NCBI RefSeq assembly: GCF_958298935.1
Contig: NC_084922.1
Location: 1,428,501 to 1,492,500 of the forward strand
Origin: Phragmites australis
Lineage: Eukaryota > Streptophyta > Magnoliopsida > Poales > Poaceae
Direction of reading: 5' to 3'
Length of the DNA: 64,000 nucleotides
Part shown: in pieces, positions 1 to 11,035 of the stretch
Layout: each line of letters starts with the position of its first letter
How positions within the stretch are numbered: the first letter of the stretch is position 1
Made by a program: the position numbers and the translations under genes
Notes under the pieces: generated by a model
What the model was told of the DNA's origin: nothing
Databases searched by the model: none
Seen by the model: the letters and a program-made list of their open reading frames with translations, nothing else

Positions 1-700
1 GTATGTGAAAGGGTGAAATGGCGAAAGTACCCATGTAGGCATATGATTGTAACATAATATCTTAGAGGTAGGTCAGTAATTTCCTCTACCCCTTCTCTTT
101 GTAAATATGCCCTCTAAGGGTAGGAGAGGGAGGCCTTAGAGGTTTTCCTCATTACACAAATCTCGTCCTTCTCTGCTCTCTCCTTCCAGCTCATAGGTTC
201 TTCTCCAAGCTTAAGTCTTTTCTCTCGCCGTACTTGTTCGGGGAAGACATTTATCTTCCCTAATAGCGCGCCGTCCGTGGGGATGCGAACAAAGAGACTT
301 GTCGGAAGGAGAAAGTAAGATAAGGGACCAAGCGCCACAAGCAAGACGCTGGCATGCATGATATCTCTGGCCCGGATGTGTCGTCACAACGCGAGCAGAC
401 GAGGTTTGATGCATGCGCAGCGACCACGACCTCTGTGCAAGCGGGTTGTGGCCAAAAATGTGTGTGTACGCGCACGCCAGCTCGTACTTGGCTACATCTG
501 CAACCGCGAGCCGTAGTACGCTTTCGCCCTCCTTCCGGAGGGAACGCGAGGGCCTCTCGGGCCCCTCTAACTCTGCATCAAAAACACGTCCGAGATAAAG
601 GGGATGTAGCTGCGAGCACCATTCTGTGAGCATGGCCTTATTGGCGTCTTGCAGGTGAAGAAGCTGCGATTGCATCGGCACGGGTGAGCGTGAACAACGA
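1..700 (+). mobile_element. Ty3/gypsy-like LTR 3' part and start of internal region (remnant)
   Basis: The first ~264 bases look like the U3/R/U5 part of an LTR: a TA-rich promoter-like stretch near 100-112, then a CT-rich leader. At about 265-288 the motif GCGCGCCGTCCGTGGGGATG closely resembles the primer-binding-site block (usually GGCGCCGTCTGTGGGGA) that follows the 5' LTR of many grass gypsy elements. The LTR start lies outside the window and no gag/pol domain follows, so this is a remnant. ORFs on both strands here do not resemble known proteins. The family is inferred from the motif only. Confidence 0.45.
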
Positions 701-2449
701 CTGTGGCATGCTGCGAGCCACTCCTAAGGCCGTCCGGAGGCAAAGCATGTACGAGTGTGGCTCCCCATGCCCCTCCAGCCTCGAGCGAAGGCTAGCCCAT
801 GCGAGAGAAAAATCAAAGGTAAAATCCATGCAAACCTCCACACACAAGTAAGAGCATGTACTCATTTATTGTGCAGCAGTTGGATATACCTTTATTTATT
901 ACTAGTGTTAGCCGGTGGTACGGCAGATCTGCAAGCGGACTAGCAAGTACTCCTACCAGTACTTCATCATTACGTGCTATTCTCTGGGCAAGCTTCCAAT
1001 GCACCTAGTCACTATCAGCTTTGAGGCGTTAGAACCCTTTATTTATTAACACCAAAGATCTATGTCCAAACTAGAAAATAGCTAGTAAAAAATAGACTAC
1101 CCCACCTAACACACCCACCGTCCATGCTAGGGCATGCGCCGCAAGGCTTGACTAAAAATCCTCGCGTTCACACTAGGGTCAATATTTACTCTCACGATAC
1201 TGACGGATAGTTCCTGACCTTTGCGGGGCCCACCTGTTCTATCCACTGACAAGCTCATCTCTTTGTTAGAAGTGGCAACCCAGCGTGCCTATGCTGTGTA
1301 GGCCCGCCTGGGTGTACCTTAAATATTTGAGTACTTGCCATGAGATGGTAGTAGCCTTTTGACTATAAGGGTGCTTATGGGAGCTATAGTAGAATGGCGT
1401 GGCTACAGGTCTACTATGTAGCTAGTTGATGATATGACATGTGACTAGTTACATTTATTTCTGACCCATGGTGTGGGTAGTATTTGTTTTTTTTATAGCA
1501 TATGAGCATGTGTCAGCGTGTTACCGGCCAGCCACTGACCATGAGTGTTTATTGTATGGAACTCGTGCATTTGTTTGTCTCTACTCAGCCAACGTCGTTG
1601 GACCTCTCCGTAGCTCTGGCGCGCGCGACTTTGACTTAGGCCCGCTGCTAGCGTGTCCGTCCGCGAAGCTCTAACCGCCGCCGCGTCGGGCGCTCGTTGC
1701 CGGCCCTTTCTGGCAAGGCCCGTCGGTCGAGTTATGCTCAGACTTGGTTCCCCGTGATCGTTGGAAGCTTTCGCGCGTGCTTGTTGGCCCTCAGCCTGAC
1801 GTCGGCATGGCCACCCGCATGCGCCTTGTGCCACCGTGCCTCTCCACTCGCCGCCGACCATCTTCCAGCCGAGCCCGTCGGTCGTGTGCTGCCCAGAGGA
1901 GTTCCCAGTGGTGGACTGTTGTAGCTGCCACCCTCCACCGATCGTTTGGCGCTGCCGTTCACCGGTGGCAATGTTGCGCCGACCCTTCTTCTTTAGCTCG
2001 AACGCCGAGCTCCGAGATTCCACCGCCAACCCTCTGCTCCGAGCCGCCATCGTCCAGGACAAGCATTCGGTGAGCTTCCCCTCGCCCCAGACCATTTGTA
2101 GCCCGCTCTTTTTTGTCCTGAGCATGTCACCGGTGTGGTTGTCCACGCATGCCGGGCGCTGCCGCCCCTCTGTGTTCATCGCCGGCCATGTTCCGGTCAA
2201 GCCCTCTGACCGAAGATGCCTCAGACGGATCCATGTCTGTACACTGGTACTCCTGTTGCTAACCCATGGCCAAACGGCACCGGCATTCGCCACCAGCGAG
2301 GCCAGCCCAGTCGGCCGGCCAGCCTTGGCGTTGTGCATCCTGGCCTCATGCCGTTTAAACCCGATCCGCATGGGCCCGGTCCCACCAACCGTTGGTGCGG
2401 CTAGCTGAGGCTGGGTACAAAAAAGGTTTTGGGGCATTTTAGTTTTTTT
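701..2449. other. Repeat-like intergenic DNA without a recognised gene
   Basis: 1020-1480 is AT-rich and featureless. 1600-2410 is GC-rich and open in several frames on both strands, including a long minus-strand frame across 1493-2437. None shows a domain, a codon pattern or a start context I recognise. The block directly precedes the LTR copy at 2450 and may belong to the same or a neighbouring element. Confidence 0.4.
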
Positions 2450-4490
2450 AGTTTAGTTTATAAAATTGCGGAATCGAATTATTGATTAACTATTAAATTG
2501 TTTGAAAGCTTGAAAAATGCATAGAAAATTGTATATAGCTCCAAAAATTGTGGAACTAGTTTTGTTAGCTTTGTTTTATCATGCTCTACATGTTAAAAAT
2601 ACTAGGAGTCACTAAATATGTGCTGATATTTAATGGATTATTGAAATATGTTTAAGCTTCTTTAATTCTTGATTAAATATTGGTAACTCCAATATTGATG
2701 AAACCAATTTTGTTAATATTATTAATTGATGCCCTATTCAGAAAAAATAATCACCCACATCTTAGATATGATTAAATTTCTATTTAGGGTTAAACCTTGT
2801 TTTAAGCTTAATTAATCTAAGAAAATATTAAATGTTTGTCAATAATCTAAAATAAGAAAATATCGAGGCTTTAAACTCATGGCATGATGCATTTCATCTC
2901 CACTATTACCATGCACTGTGGAGCATCCGTCATTGCACGTCATTCATGCTCATCATTGCATGCGTTCTTCAATAGTGAGCGAAGATTCGGAGCGTGACGT
3001 GAGCGCGATCGAGGACAATGCTAACATTCCATATTTATGTGAGTTCTATGTGGGAAGTATCTGACAAACCCCGGAGCAGCAAGGCAAGCAACTAAACATA
3101 CTTCACCCTTTGTTAAAATTGAATGGAGTCTAAATTGATAAATTATGCTTTATGTATGTTTGCATGTGTTGAGTCCAGTGTCATGCTGATATGAGTAGAA
3201 CCTATGTTGATGCATTATCTCTACCTTGACTTATTGATGAATCCTTATTATTGTAGCCTTGATGATATAGTTGGTGTCTAGCTTCAAGGGTATTCGAAAT
3301 GCTTAGCAATGCTTAGGTCCTCGGTAGAAGCCGAGCGACGATGCTGCCGTTGTTCGCGAGCCTAGGGCTTAATCACTGTTCACAGATACAAAGATGAGGT
3401 TGAGATGTGAGATTGAGGCGAGATGTGGGCGGTGTTAATGGTATCTTCTGCTCAGGAGGAGTCCTCTGGGTAGTTCAGGAGAGGAGCCCGGATGCTATAG
3501 ACCACTTGCATCGTTTAAAATCGTCCGTCGGTGCAGTTGGCTTTAGCACTTTTCGTACTCACCACATGTTGATCTAATGGTAATGTAAGTCGATTATCAT
3601 ATGCCATACTGACACCTACCTCGCGGCTCTATGACGTGTAAGAGAAAAAGAAAAGGAGAAGTAAGGTGACGGGGAGCCGGAGGTGTCCAGGACACGCTCG
3701 CGATAACCCTGGTGCCATAGGGGCATTGCAAGTGGGTTGTTCTGGGTATGAGAAAGGTTGACACGAGTAATCCTTGTGTGTACTTTCGGGAGTAGAACAA
3801 GCCAAATGGTTCCCGAGTCGTGTGGGTAACGTTGTACCCCCTGCAAGGTGTAAAAATATTTCGAAATACCACGCTCTCGGTTATGAGCATGCTATTATTT
3901 TATTTGTATCGGTCATAGAGTTTACGAATGTGGAATAAGGTTATGGTATAATGGAAATAGTTTGTGGATATTGTTGATGAGATACTATGATTCCTATACC
4001 TACATGTTCAAGTTGTGGATTGCAGGGTTGAAAGGGATTTTTGAGTTAAGTATAGATGCTCACACATATATGTCTAGGTTGCTTATCGCATATGATTTAC
4101 TTAACCTTGTGACCTAATCTTGCTAACAGCTCAATGCATAATCCTTGGAGTCGAGCTATGTATATGTACTCTATATGGATTAAGTCTTACGAGTACCTTC
4201 GTACTCATGCATGCGCTTTCAGGTACTACTGGTAAGGGTGAGGTGGTGTTTGGCTACTTCGTGCTCACCGATGCAAGTGGTGGGCAAGAGTAGTGCATCC
4301 TACTCTGGTGAGACGTAGCTTTTGGGGTGGAGCCTAAGGGCATATGGTTCCACTCTCCTTTTGTTGTTGTTAAGGGTTTAATCTTCCGCTGTGTAGTTTC
4401 TCTATGTGTAAATTGTTGCAGATGGTTGCATGTTTAAGAACTTGTAACATAACTTTAATTATTCACTCTTTCTTAAGCTATGTTGTGATG
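2450..4490 (+). mobile_element. Truncated copy 1 of a ~3-kb LTR family
   Basis: This stretch aligns by eye over long distances with the two better preserved copies at 16275-19534 and 40619-43618. Shared landmarks in order are: 'gaatggagtctaaattgata' near 3120, 'cctcggtagaagccgagcga' near 3318, 'gtgtaaaaatatttc' near 3849, 'acgagtaccttcgtactca' near 4188, and the 'gttgtgatgt' tail near 4480. The last ~150 bases of the family are missing, and the 5' part diverges before 2450. It is therefore a broken copy without recognisable termini or target duplication. Orientation matches the other two copies. Confidence 0.7.
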
Positions 4491-4502
4491 TACCGCTAGT
4501 GG

Positions 4503-4721
4503 ATGAGGCAGGCTTACGAACGCTGGGAGTACGATCAACAATAGAAGGAACTACGACTGAAGCGGTAGGATGAGGAGCGCATGAGGAAGGCAATGGAAGA
4601 GCACACCGTGGCTAAAGCACGTGAAGCTGAGAAAGAAATAAAGCGGGAGAGGGCCCGTCGCGTTAAGGTGGCAGACCCCAATGCCCTTAGAAAAGGCAAA
4701 AATCCTAGGTGCACTCAGTAG
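4503..4721 (+). pseudogene. Decayed ORF for a highly charged helical protein fragment
   Basis: From an ATG at 4503 one frame runs 72 codons to a TAG at 4719-4721, interrupted by two in-frame TAG codons (codons 14 and 22). Read through, the peptide is very rich in R, K and E (for example MRKAMEEHTVAKAREAEKEI), as in a coiled-coil tail. TAG from CAG is a typical result of C-to-T decay at methylated DNA, which fits an old repeat-borne ORF. It starts where the LTR copy breaks off, so it could be element-encoded. I do not recognise the family. Confidence 0.4.
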
Positions 4722-5905
4722 AGCATCTATTATAGTCCGGACTATTTTCATTCTCTGAGGTATATTAGGTTTAGCAGTGACACGCTATTAGGTTAGTTTT
4801 TAGACGTACCGCACATACCAACGTTTGTTGTTATCATCTCTTTATGGTTAGGGTCTATTCGTGCTACGACGAAAAACTGCAGATCTAATGTAATGTTCAT
4901 CAGCGTATGTAACATTCGTGACGGGTTCTATGATAATTATGCTTCACAACTATTATTGTTCGAAAAATGTATCATCCCAATGTTACTTCATTCAAAACTC
5001 ACACAATTTTGCATCAAATAAATAAACAAAATATCGATAAAATTACATCAAACCAAAAAAATAAGGAAAAATGAATCACCCCGTAATGCCTTTTGTACAA
5101 CTATTTGCACAATAAACATTCGGTTTCGCTGAACCATTGTGGATCCAAAGCGAAAATCTAATTTTCGTTTGTTCATTGTGTGAAAACTAGATTTCGCTGA
5201 ACCATCTGGCGACAATGATTTATTTTTGTAATTTTTTGAATCTGTACACTATTTTTGAAATTGCCGTCTAAAAAAATTAATATTAAAAAAATCGCGAAAC
5301 CCTCTCCCGCTGGTTCATGCCCCACCAACTATGCACGAATCATAGAGCCAATCAACGATACGGTCATACGGATAGTACAAACTGACACTTGTAGAACTGA
5401 AAAAAAAAACTTACGGTTCCCAATTTCTATCTCTATGACTCTATGTACGTGCGCACAGCCAAACATGTCAAATGAGAAGCAGCACGTGGAAAACGCCGGC
5501 GGTCGTGTGTTCGACTCCACCTCCAAAGTCGACAACGTTCTGCAGACTACTCGCGCATTTGGTACGTACTACGTACAGAGACGGAGCATAGTTATGGCTG
5601 ATAGGGGCTATAGGCCCCCTTCAATATTGCAATCCTTTGGTAAATATAGTGCATACTAGGTCTAACAGCTAAATTTACTTGAAAATGACCCCCTCTTTCT
5701 TGTGTTTTATTTGTCCTATTAAGTGTTGGCCCCCCGCTTAATTTGAGCTCAAGCTCCGCCACCGACTACGTAGCATCAATCCAAACATAAAATACAACTA
5801 CTTTCTCTCAGTAACTCTGTTCGTAATTTCTGTGTCTGCCATGCATGATCATAAGCACGTAGCTACTTGACCAATCGTATGGGTATGCAACTTGGTTGCA
5901 TGCAG
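4722..5905. other. Intergenic DNA; transposon-like tail near 5585-5765
   Basis: No gene is supported. An open frame at 5255-5659 has no recognisable domain. The segment 5720-5765 ('cccccgcttaatttgagctc' followed by an 'aagctccgccaccg' end) looks like the terminus of a common grass DNA transposon, but I could not find a matching partner end. Confidence 0.35.
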
Positions 5906-6057
5906 GGAGTTCGCTGTACAAGCCGTGCGTGACGTCGGAGCCCGAGGTGACCGTGGTGGAGAGGAAGCCGCGGGACGAGTTCCTGATCCTGGCCAGCGAC
6001 GGGCTCTGGGACGCCGTCACGCCGGCGTCGGCGTGCGCCTTCGTCGCTCGGCTTCTG
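5906..6057 (+). pseudogene. Protein phosphatase 2C exon fragment
   Basis: The frame that includes ATG 5896 encodes EPEVTVVERKPRDEFLILAS followed by DGLWDAV. That is the conserved C-terminal PP2C motif, whose DG aspartate takes part in metal coordination in the family. It is preceded by a plausible splice acceptor (tgcag, 5901-5905) and followed by a possible donor at 6058. No other PP2C exon is present on either side, and ~30 bp later the sequence becomes the 3' end of a gene on the other strand. It is best read as a captured or left-over exon. It could also be the far end of a gene with very long introns, but the upstream exons would have to lie beyond repeat DNA. Confidence 0.7.
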
Positions 6058-6086
6058 GTGCCGTGCGTAGCGTATACGTACCTGGA

Positions 6087-6419
6087 CTACTGGTTGCAGT
6101 CCATGTTGGGGGAGATGGTGAAGCTGATGGACAGCCCGCGGGCGGCGGGGAGCCCGGTCGCGCGGGCGAAGTCTACGGCGGGGAATCCCCCGGCGGCGGG
6201 CTTGACGCAGTTGCAGGAGGCGACGCGGTCTGACGTCGTGGCGGCGAGCTGGTTGAGCACTCCGAGGCTGTTGCAGCAGATGCCGTAGGGCGTCGTCATC
6301 CCGGGCGCGCCCGTGAGGTAGGGCATGCAGGGGGCCATGAGCTGCGTGACCTGCCCGCACTGCAGCGCCGCGATGTGTAGAACCGCGAGGGCGGCGCCGC
6401 TGGGTGATCTGTTGCTCAT
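6087..6419 (-). CDS. Non-specific lipid-transfer protein (type 1-like), lacks Cys7
   Basis: A single-exon ORF of 110 codons. Nonspecific lipid-transfer proteins are small secreted proteins that carry lipids in the apoplast or cuticle through an all-helical fold held by eight cysteines. A short hydrophobic leader (about residues 8-19) precedes C21. The spacing is C21-X9-C31-X16-C48C49-X19-C69-X-C71-X22-R94-X13-C108, and the ending SISFTISPNMDC is typical of type 1. Position 94, where the seventh cysteine belongs, is Arg (CGC instead of TGC), so one disulfide, expected to be Cys4-Cys7, cannot form. The start at 6419 is supported by a TATA box ~90-100 bp upstream. The leader is shorter than usual (~25 aa). 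The gene may be expressed but structurally weakened, or be an early pseudogene. Confidence 0.78.
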   Translation of the reverse strand: MSNRSPSGAALAVLHIAALQCGQVTQLMAPCMPYLTGAPGMTTPYGICCNSLGVLNQLAATTSDRVASCNCVKPAAGGFPAVDFARATGLPAARGLSISFTISPNMDCNQ

Positions 6420-6507
6420 CGTCCTGGAGCTGGAGGGAAGACGTACGCACGCACGCACGGGAATGAGCGGTACGTGGTCGTGTGTGTGCGTTGGCGCGCT
6501 GTGTAGC

Positions 6508-6521
6508 GTTATATATATATG
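6508..6521 (-). promoter_or_regulatory. TATA box of the lipid-transfer-protein gene
   Basis: On the minus strand the sequence reads CATATATATATAAC, about 95 bp upstream of the ATG at 6419. With a start site ~30 bp downstream the leader would be about 60-70 nt, normal for a plant gene. Confidence 0.55.
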
Positions 6522-8975
6522 GTGATAATGTACGTGATACGTGGCGTGCGTGATGCAGTGATGCATGTAATACATGTAGAGTTGTTTTGCCACGTCGTTG
6601 GTGTGAGGTTGCCCACTGGCCATTGAGTGCCGGAGAGTGGAGAGAGATGGATGTGAGTGGCGGAACGGATGATCCTGGGGCGGTTGGGAAGGGCACCATG
6701 CGTGAAGCCGTGAAGGAGACATGGCAGGTGACAGTGGTTCAATCCATCCAGGCAGAAAATTGGGCCAGCCCTGCTCGGCGGCCACACCTCGTGGCTGAGC
6801 CCATCCGATACAGGTCAAACGCGCGCTCGCGTGCGGCCCGCCAGCAGCGGCCACAGGGGACGTGGTATGGCCTAGTCACCGATGGCGATTATTTCGTCTC
6901 TAAAAAAAAGTTAGTGATCGAGATTCGAGAGCTCTTCTTTTCCCTCTCTGGGTGTTGTTGAGATATATGCTAGGTCCTTGTGTTTCAGAACGAGACGAGC
7001 ATCTGGTCATGTACCCACACTTTGCATCTCAGAGCATTTGAAGCTCCTATTTAATTTTTGGATATGTAAAAGGAAGAAGAATAAGAGAATAAGGAGGAGG
7101 ATGAAGAAAAGAGAGTCCCTCTTACTTGATGACTTTGGATCCGCTAGTGAGTATAGAGATGGGGAGGTTAAACAATTCCATCCCAGTCTTCTTCTCACGA
7201 CACGACGAGAACATCCTCAACCGAAACGGCCACAGAACAAGACACGTGTCGGTGCAACCACCATCCCCGTCACCCTCTACGAAACGATCGAGCCATGCAT
7301 GTGCCTCGGAGGATAATCCTTATCCCAGTGCCGATGCGGGGTTAGGAGCTCGCTCGAGATCACGTTCGCCCCAAGGAATCAGGCAGGCATCAGCTGCCCC
7401 CGCGGCCGGGCATGCAGGTGCACAACCACAACCACTGCTGCTGCTGCGCCGCCGCCGCTGCCGCGAGATCGACAGCAGCAACGGAATCGAAGGGAGCGCG
7501 CGGATGCATCGCGATCGCGTCTCGTAACCTCCGCGCCCCCGAAGAACACGAGTCCGGCCCCGAGATCACGCGAGATCGGGGACAAAAATTATACATGCCC
7601 GGTGGAGGCATTGCAGCCAGACACGAACCCGGCACATGGGCCGCCGAATCGTTATTGGCTGCAGCGGCCGGCACGGCATCTGGCAACGCAACACACCCAA
7701 CCACCGTCGGTTTTCCCGGGTGTCCTCGTCGATCTGTTCATGCATCGTCTCAACTGCATTGCACCCTTGTCGCTTATACAGTTTACTATACCTAGCAGGG
7801 GCCGGGTCAACTCCATCAAGCTCAAGGTTTAGTTTACTTGAGGGGAAAAAAACATTTTGGCACTTGGCAAATTAAAGTTGGCAAATAGCGAGTTGTCGTC
7901 GTCATTCCCGTTGTTTTTCTGTTCACGTCCAACAGAAAACATTAGGTGATATTTTGCAAGAAACACGTAATGCACTTTCGTCGTGCTCAAAATTTTCAGG
8001 TGCAAAGAAAAAACTTGTACTATAGTTCAGTTTTAAAGTTGTGCTACGATTTTGCGAAGGAAAACGTGAAAATATCTTGCAATTAAAAAAAAAGTTTTGG
8101 CGATGAGACCACCGTCCACCACCACTCAACCACAACACTAGCGCAAGCGCCCTTTGTTTACTGCAATTTGCAAGGATTTATATATGCCCCCCATGTCCTA
8201 ATCCACTAGCCTCATTGTCTAGTTGGCAAGAGAACAACTGCACATGGGCTCTCGCCTGTCACGCACCACCAATCAGCTGGGCACGCTACTATGATTCAAG
8301 ACAAACATATAGCATCGTTATTCACATTGGTTTCACCCAACAAACTCTGAATCTTTAAAGAAACCGCTCCATCTTATTATCTGTTTTCTTTTCTTCTCTG
8401 CAAAGATATGACGCGCACACTGATTCATTTGAAGTTGCAGGCATAGATAGTCTATGAAAAGGCCATGCGCACATAAAGTGGTGCGCCACTTCTTCATCAT
8501 CATCATGTTTCAGTATAGGCAGATTTAGACTAAGGGAGTGTGTGTGCACCCCTTGGCTTAACGTAGATCCGCTCTTGTGCGCAGTGGTACTCCACCATCT
8601 AAGTTGAAGCCATGAATAGCACGTATTGCAGCCAATTCAGTGGAACGTTTTAACAGAAGGAGAAAATGCAAGCTGATTCGTTAGAAGAAGGTGTACACGC
8701 ATGCATCCAGCACAGAACATTTGATGTGAGAGGAGTGAAATTTGAAATTTCATTCCATTTCTTTCGCTTGCTGGTGACTACAACAACTGCATACTGAGAC
8801 GAAAAACAGGGAGAACAACAGAAGAGAAGCTTCAAAAAAGGGAAGCTGTACACCGGCGCGGCGAGGATCATGCAACCGATCGACGTCGGCCGGGCGTGTG
8901 CATGGGAGGGGGAGCGTACGCCGTCGTCGCCTCGCCTCTCAACCCAAGTCTCATTCTCTCCTCCGTCCCGTCCTA
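6522..8975. other. Intergenic region, no supported gene
   Basis: Several open frames exist, mostly in the GC-rich patch 7330-7720 with CTG/CCG runs near 7430-7460, but none shows a domain or a coherent gene structure. 7830-8600 is AT-rich. 8580-8975 is probably the 3' UTR and downstream DNA of the next minus-strand gene. Confidence 0.5.
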
Positions 8976-9530
8976 TTACCGGAGAGGCGTACATACTTTG
9001 ATGCATGGAGCACTCTTCGTTCCAATGACTCCTAGCTCGGGGATGCTCTCCAGCGCCGGGCGCCACGACGACGCGGCGGCATTGGCGCGGCGGGCCTCCA
9101 TCTTCTTGATCTCGGCCACTATCTGCGCGGCGGTCTTCTGGCCCCCAACGGTCAGCGACAGCAGACGCGCGGCCTCCTCCTTGGTCAGGACCACCTTCAC
9201 CCTCACGACGCCCTTCTTGTGGCCGCCCCGGCCACCATGGAGTCTTGATCTCAGCACGGCACTCTTGGGGTTGGAGTTGGCCTTGCTCTTCAATTCCAAC
9301 TCTCCTCCTCCTTCCGATCCATCTGCTGCTGCTGCCGTTGATGACGAAGACGACAGCGACGACGACGACGGTTTGCCATCTATATTCGCCTTGCCGTTGT
9401 TGCCGGGTCTCTTCTTCATCTTGTGGAGGGCCTTCACTAGAAGCTTCAGGGAGACGAGCCTCTGCTTGGGGTTCATGGCCGGCAGAGCTGTGGTACCCTG
9501 TTGGACCAAACATGGCAGCATGTTGCCCAT
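8976..9530 (-). CDS. PADRE/DUF4228-like protein with predicted N-myristoylation site
   Basis: A single-exon gene of 184 residues. It begins MGNMLPC: Gly2 in this context is a likely N-myristoylation site, with a nearby Cys as possible palmitoylation site, which suggests membrane attachment. The middle is Ser/Ala/Gly-rich and probably disordered (about residues 50-85). The C-terminal half has VVRVKVVLTKEEAARLLSL, a helical KIE-type segment, then a WRPALESIPE motif. That order (beta strand RVKVVLTK, helix, W-R-P-x-L-x-x-I-E) is typical of small plant proteins of the PADRE/DUF4228 group, many of which respond to stress or pathogens. Their biochemical role is unknown. The N-terminal half lacks the classic HP-x-G part, so family membership rests on the C-terminus. 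A TATA box lies ~110 bp upstream of the ATG. Confidence 0.65.
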   Translation of the reverse strand: MGNMLPCLVQQGTTALPAMNPKQRLVSLKLLVKALHKMKKRPGNNGKANIDGKPSSSSLSSSSSTAAAADGSEGGGELELKSKANSNPKSAVLRSRLHGGRGGHKKGVVRVKVVLTKEEAARLLSLTVGGQKTAAQIVAEIKKMEARRANAAASSWRPALESIPELGVIGTKSAPCIKVCTPLR

Positions 9531-9638
9531 TTCTCTCTAGCCTGTGCTTCTAAGGCTTTGCCGAGTATGGCTGAGCCAGGGGAAAGAAAGGGAGAGGACT
9601 GGATGGCCAATGCACCCCGGTGGTGACAACAATGGTGC

Positions 9639-9646
9639 TTATATAA
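9639..9646 (-). promoter_or_regulatory. TATA box of the PADRE-like gene
   Basis: On the minus strand the sequence reads GTTATATAAG, centred ~110 bp upstream of the ATG at 9530, giving a predicted leader of ~80 nt. Confidence 0.55.
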
Positions 9647-9649
9647 CGC

Positions 9650-11035
9650 CAGTGGCAACAAAGCAGTTAAGCAGGACTTGAAATATATGAGTAGGTTGCA
9701 CTGCCCCATGGATTGATTACAATGCACGCAGGAGTTTGAGGTCAAATGGGCTTGGACAGTTAGCGATTGTCCCCTGGCGAACAGAAAGCAAGTCGGCCGA
9801 TTGGATATTTGTGTTACTGGGTTCATTTGCACTAGATCCATCAGTGGGGGGTTGCATGCATGGAACTTTCTGAACACGAACACGTACGCATGGGCCATGG
9901 GTGACTACATTCCTACGGGAAAGGGGGAGAAAAGGTACAGCATGACCTTTAAAGGCAACTGCTTCTTATCATACACTTGGCCGCAATAGTTTGGTCAGTA
10001 CTTGATCTTTTGGAAGGAAAATATATACATATACATACACCAGTACTTGGAGTAGGCCATCCATTGCATTTTGCACGAGTGCATGTAGGCCGAAGCAGCA
10101 GCGTTTGGGTTGGATTAGGCCTGCTAATCGCAACACAAGTTGCCCACAACTGCTCTGCTAGGCCTGCTAAGCTCCACGTGTGTGCGTGCAGCGGCAGGTG
10201 CTATTGCTACTTGGCCTAACACAGCCTCCTGCTCCGTTTTGCATTTAGCACTAACCGGTAGAGTAAACCAAGTGATTAACGACCGGCCATTCTAACGTAA
10301 TCCATGATGGCGGTACACTATAGTGGAAAATTTTAGCCTAAAAGGTACAAACATGGTCAAAATAAGTAGATTACTACTGAAATTTTGATTTACCCTGGTG
10401 CCTATGCACCACTCTAGCTCCATCTAGCTTCACCCCTGGATGTGGTTGGTTGAGGCTCTAGATGAACAGACTTAGCAAGGGAAAATTTCAGGTTGTTGGT
10501 GCAAGAGCAAGAGGGGTAGCAACAGCTCCTTGTATTTGTGCTAGTAGCTATCTATTACCCTATGCTGCAACCTATGATGATCACATAGATATACAAAGAG
10601 CATATAGCAACCAGCCACTGCCAAGAATTACTGAAGAAAAACCGAATACGCGCAGCTGTTCATCGGTTGCAGATTGCATACAGAACAAACTACGTATATA
10701 CCAAAACATTCACAACGCCACATCCTCAGGCTACTAGTTCCTTTCACAATCCAATTCACCGTATCATCCAGCTCGCCCTAAGTTCGGATGACCAGAAACA
10801 ATACGAGCATCAGAAAAGATTTTTCAGGTTTTCTTCAATCTGTGTTGTACCGCAATGCAGGTTATCTCTACAGCCTAGACACCGATGTAGCAGTAACAGA
10901 GAGGCCAGACCTACTCTAGTATCTTCGTATACCCTTCCTGAGTATCCGTGACAGTAGCAATAATCACAGGCAGCAACCAGAGATGAAGAGATTTCTACAG
11001 TACGGTGGAGCGCCAGAAACGAACCGAGCGAATAA
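9650..11035. other. Intergenic DNA and 3' UTR of the F-box gene
   Basis: No gene is supported. The open frames at 10462-10737 and 10667-10951 lack recognisable domains. The stretch just left of 11036 is the likely 3' UTR of the minus-strand F-box gene. Confidence 0.5.

Noticed and set aside
211..681. 156-aa minus-strand open frame resembling a gag-like fragment
   Set aside because: No recognisable gag motif. The surrounding signals fit an LTR and its primer-binding-site block on the plus strand, so the frame is probably incidental.
1493..2437. 314-aa open frame on the minus strand
   Set aside because: GC-rich repeat-like DNA is open in several frames on both strands here; low-complexity composition, no domain, no gene structure.
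5863..6699. 278-aa minus-strand frame
   Set aside because: A different frame across the lipid-transfer gene and its promoter; very Arg/His-rich, typical of a shadow of GC-rich coding DNA.
8896..9540. 214-aa plus-strand frame
   Set aside because: Antisense shadow of the PADRE-like gene, which has the coherent motifs and the TATA box.
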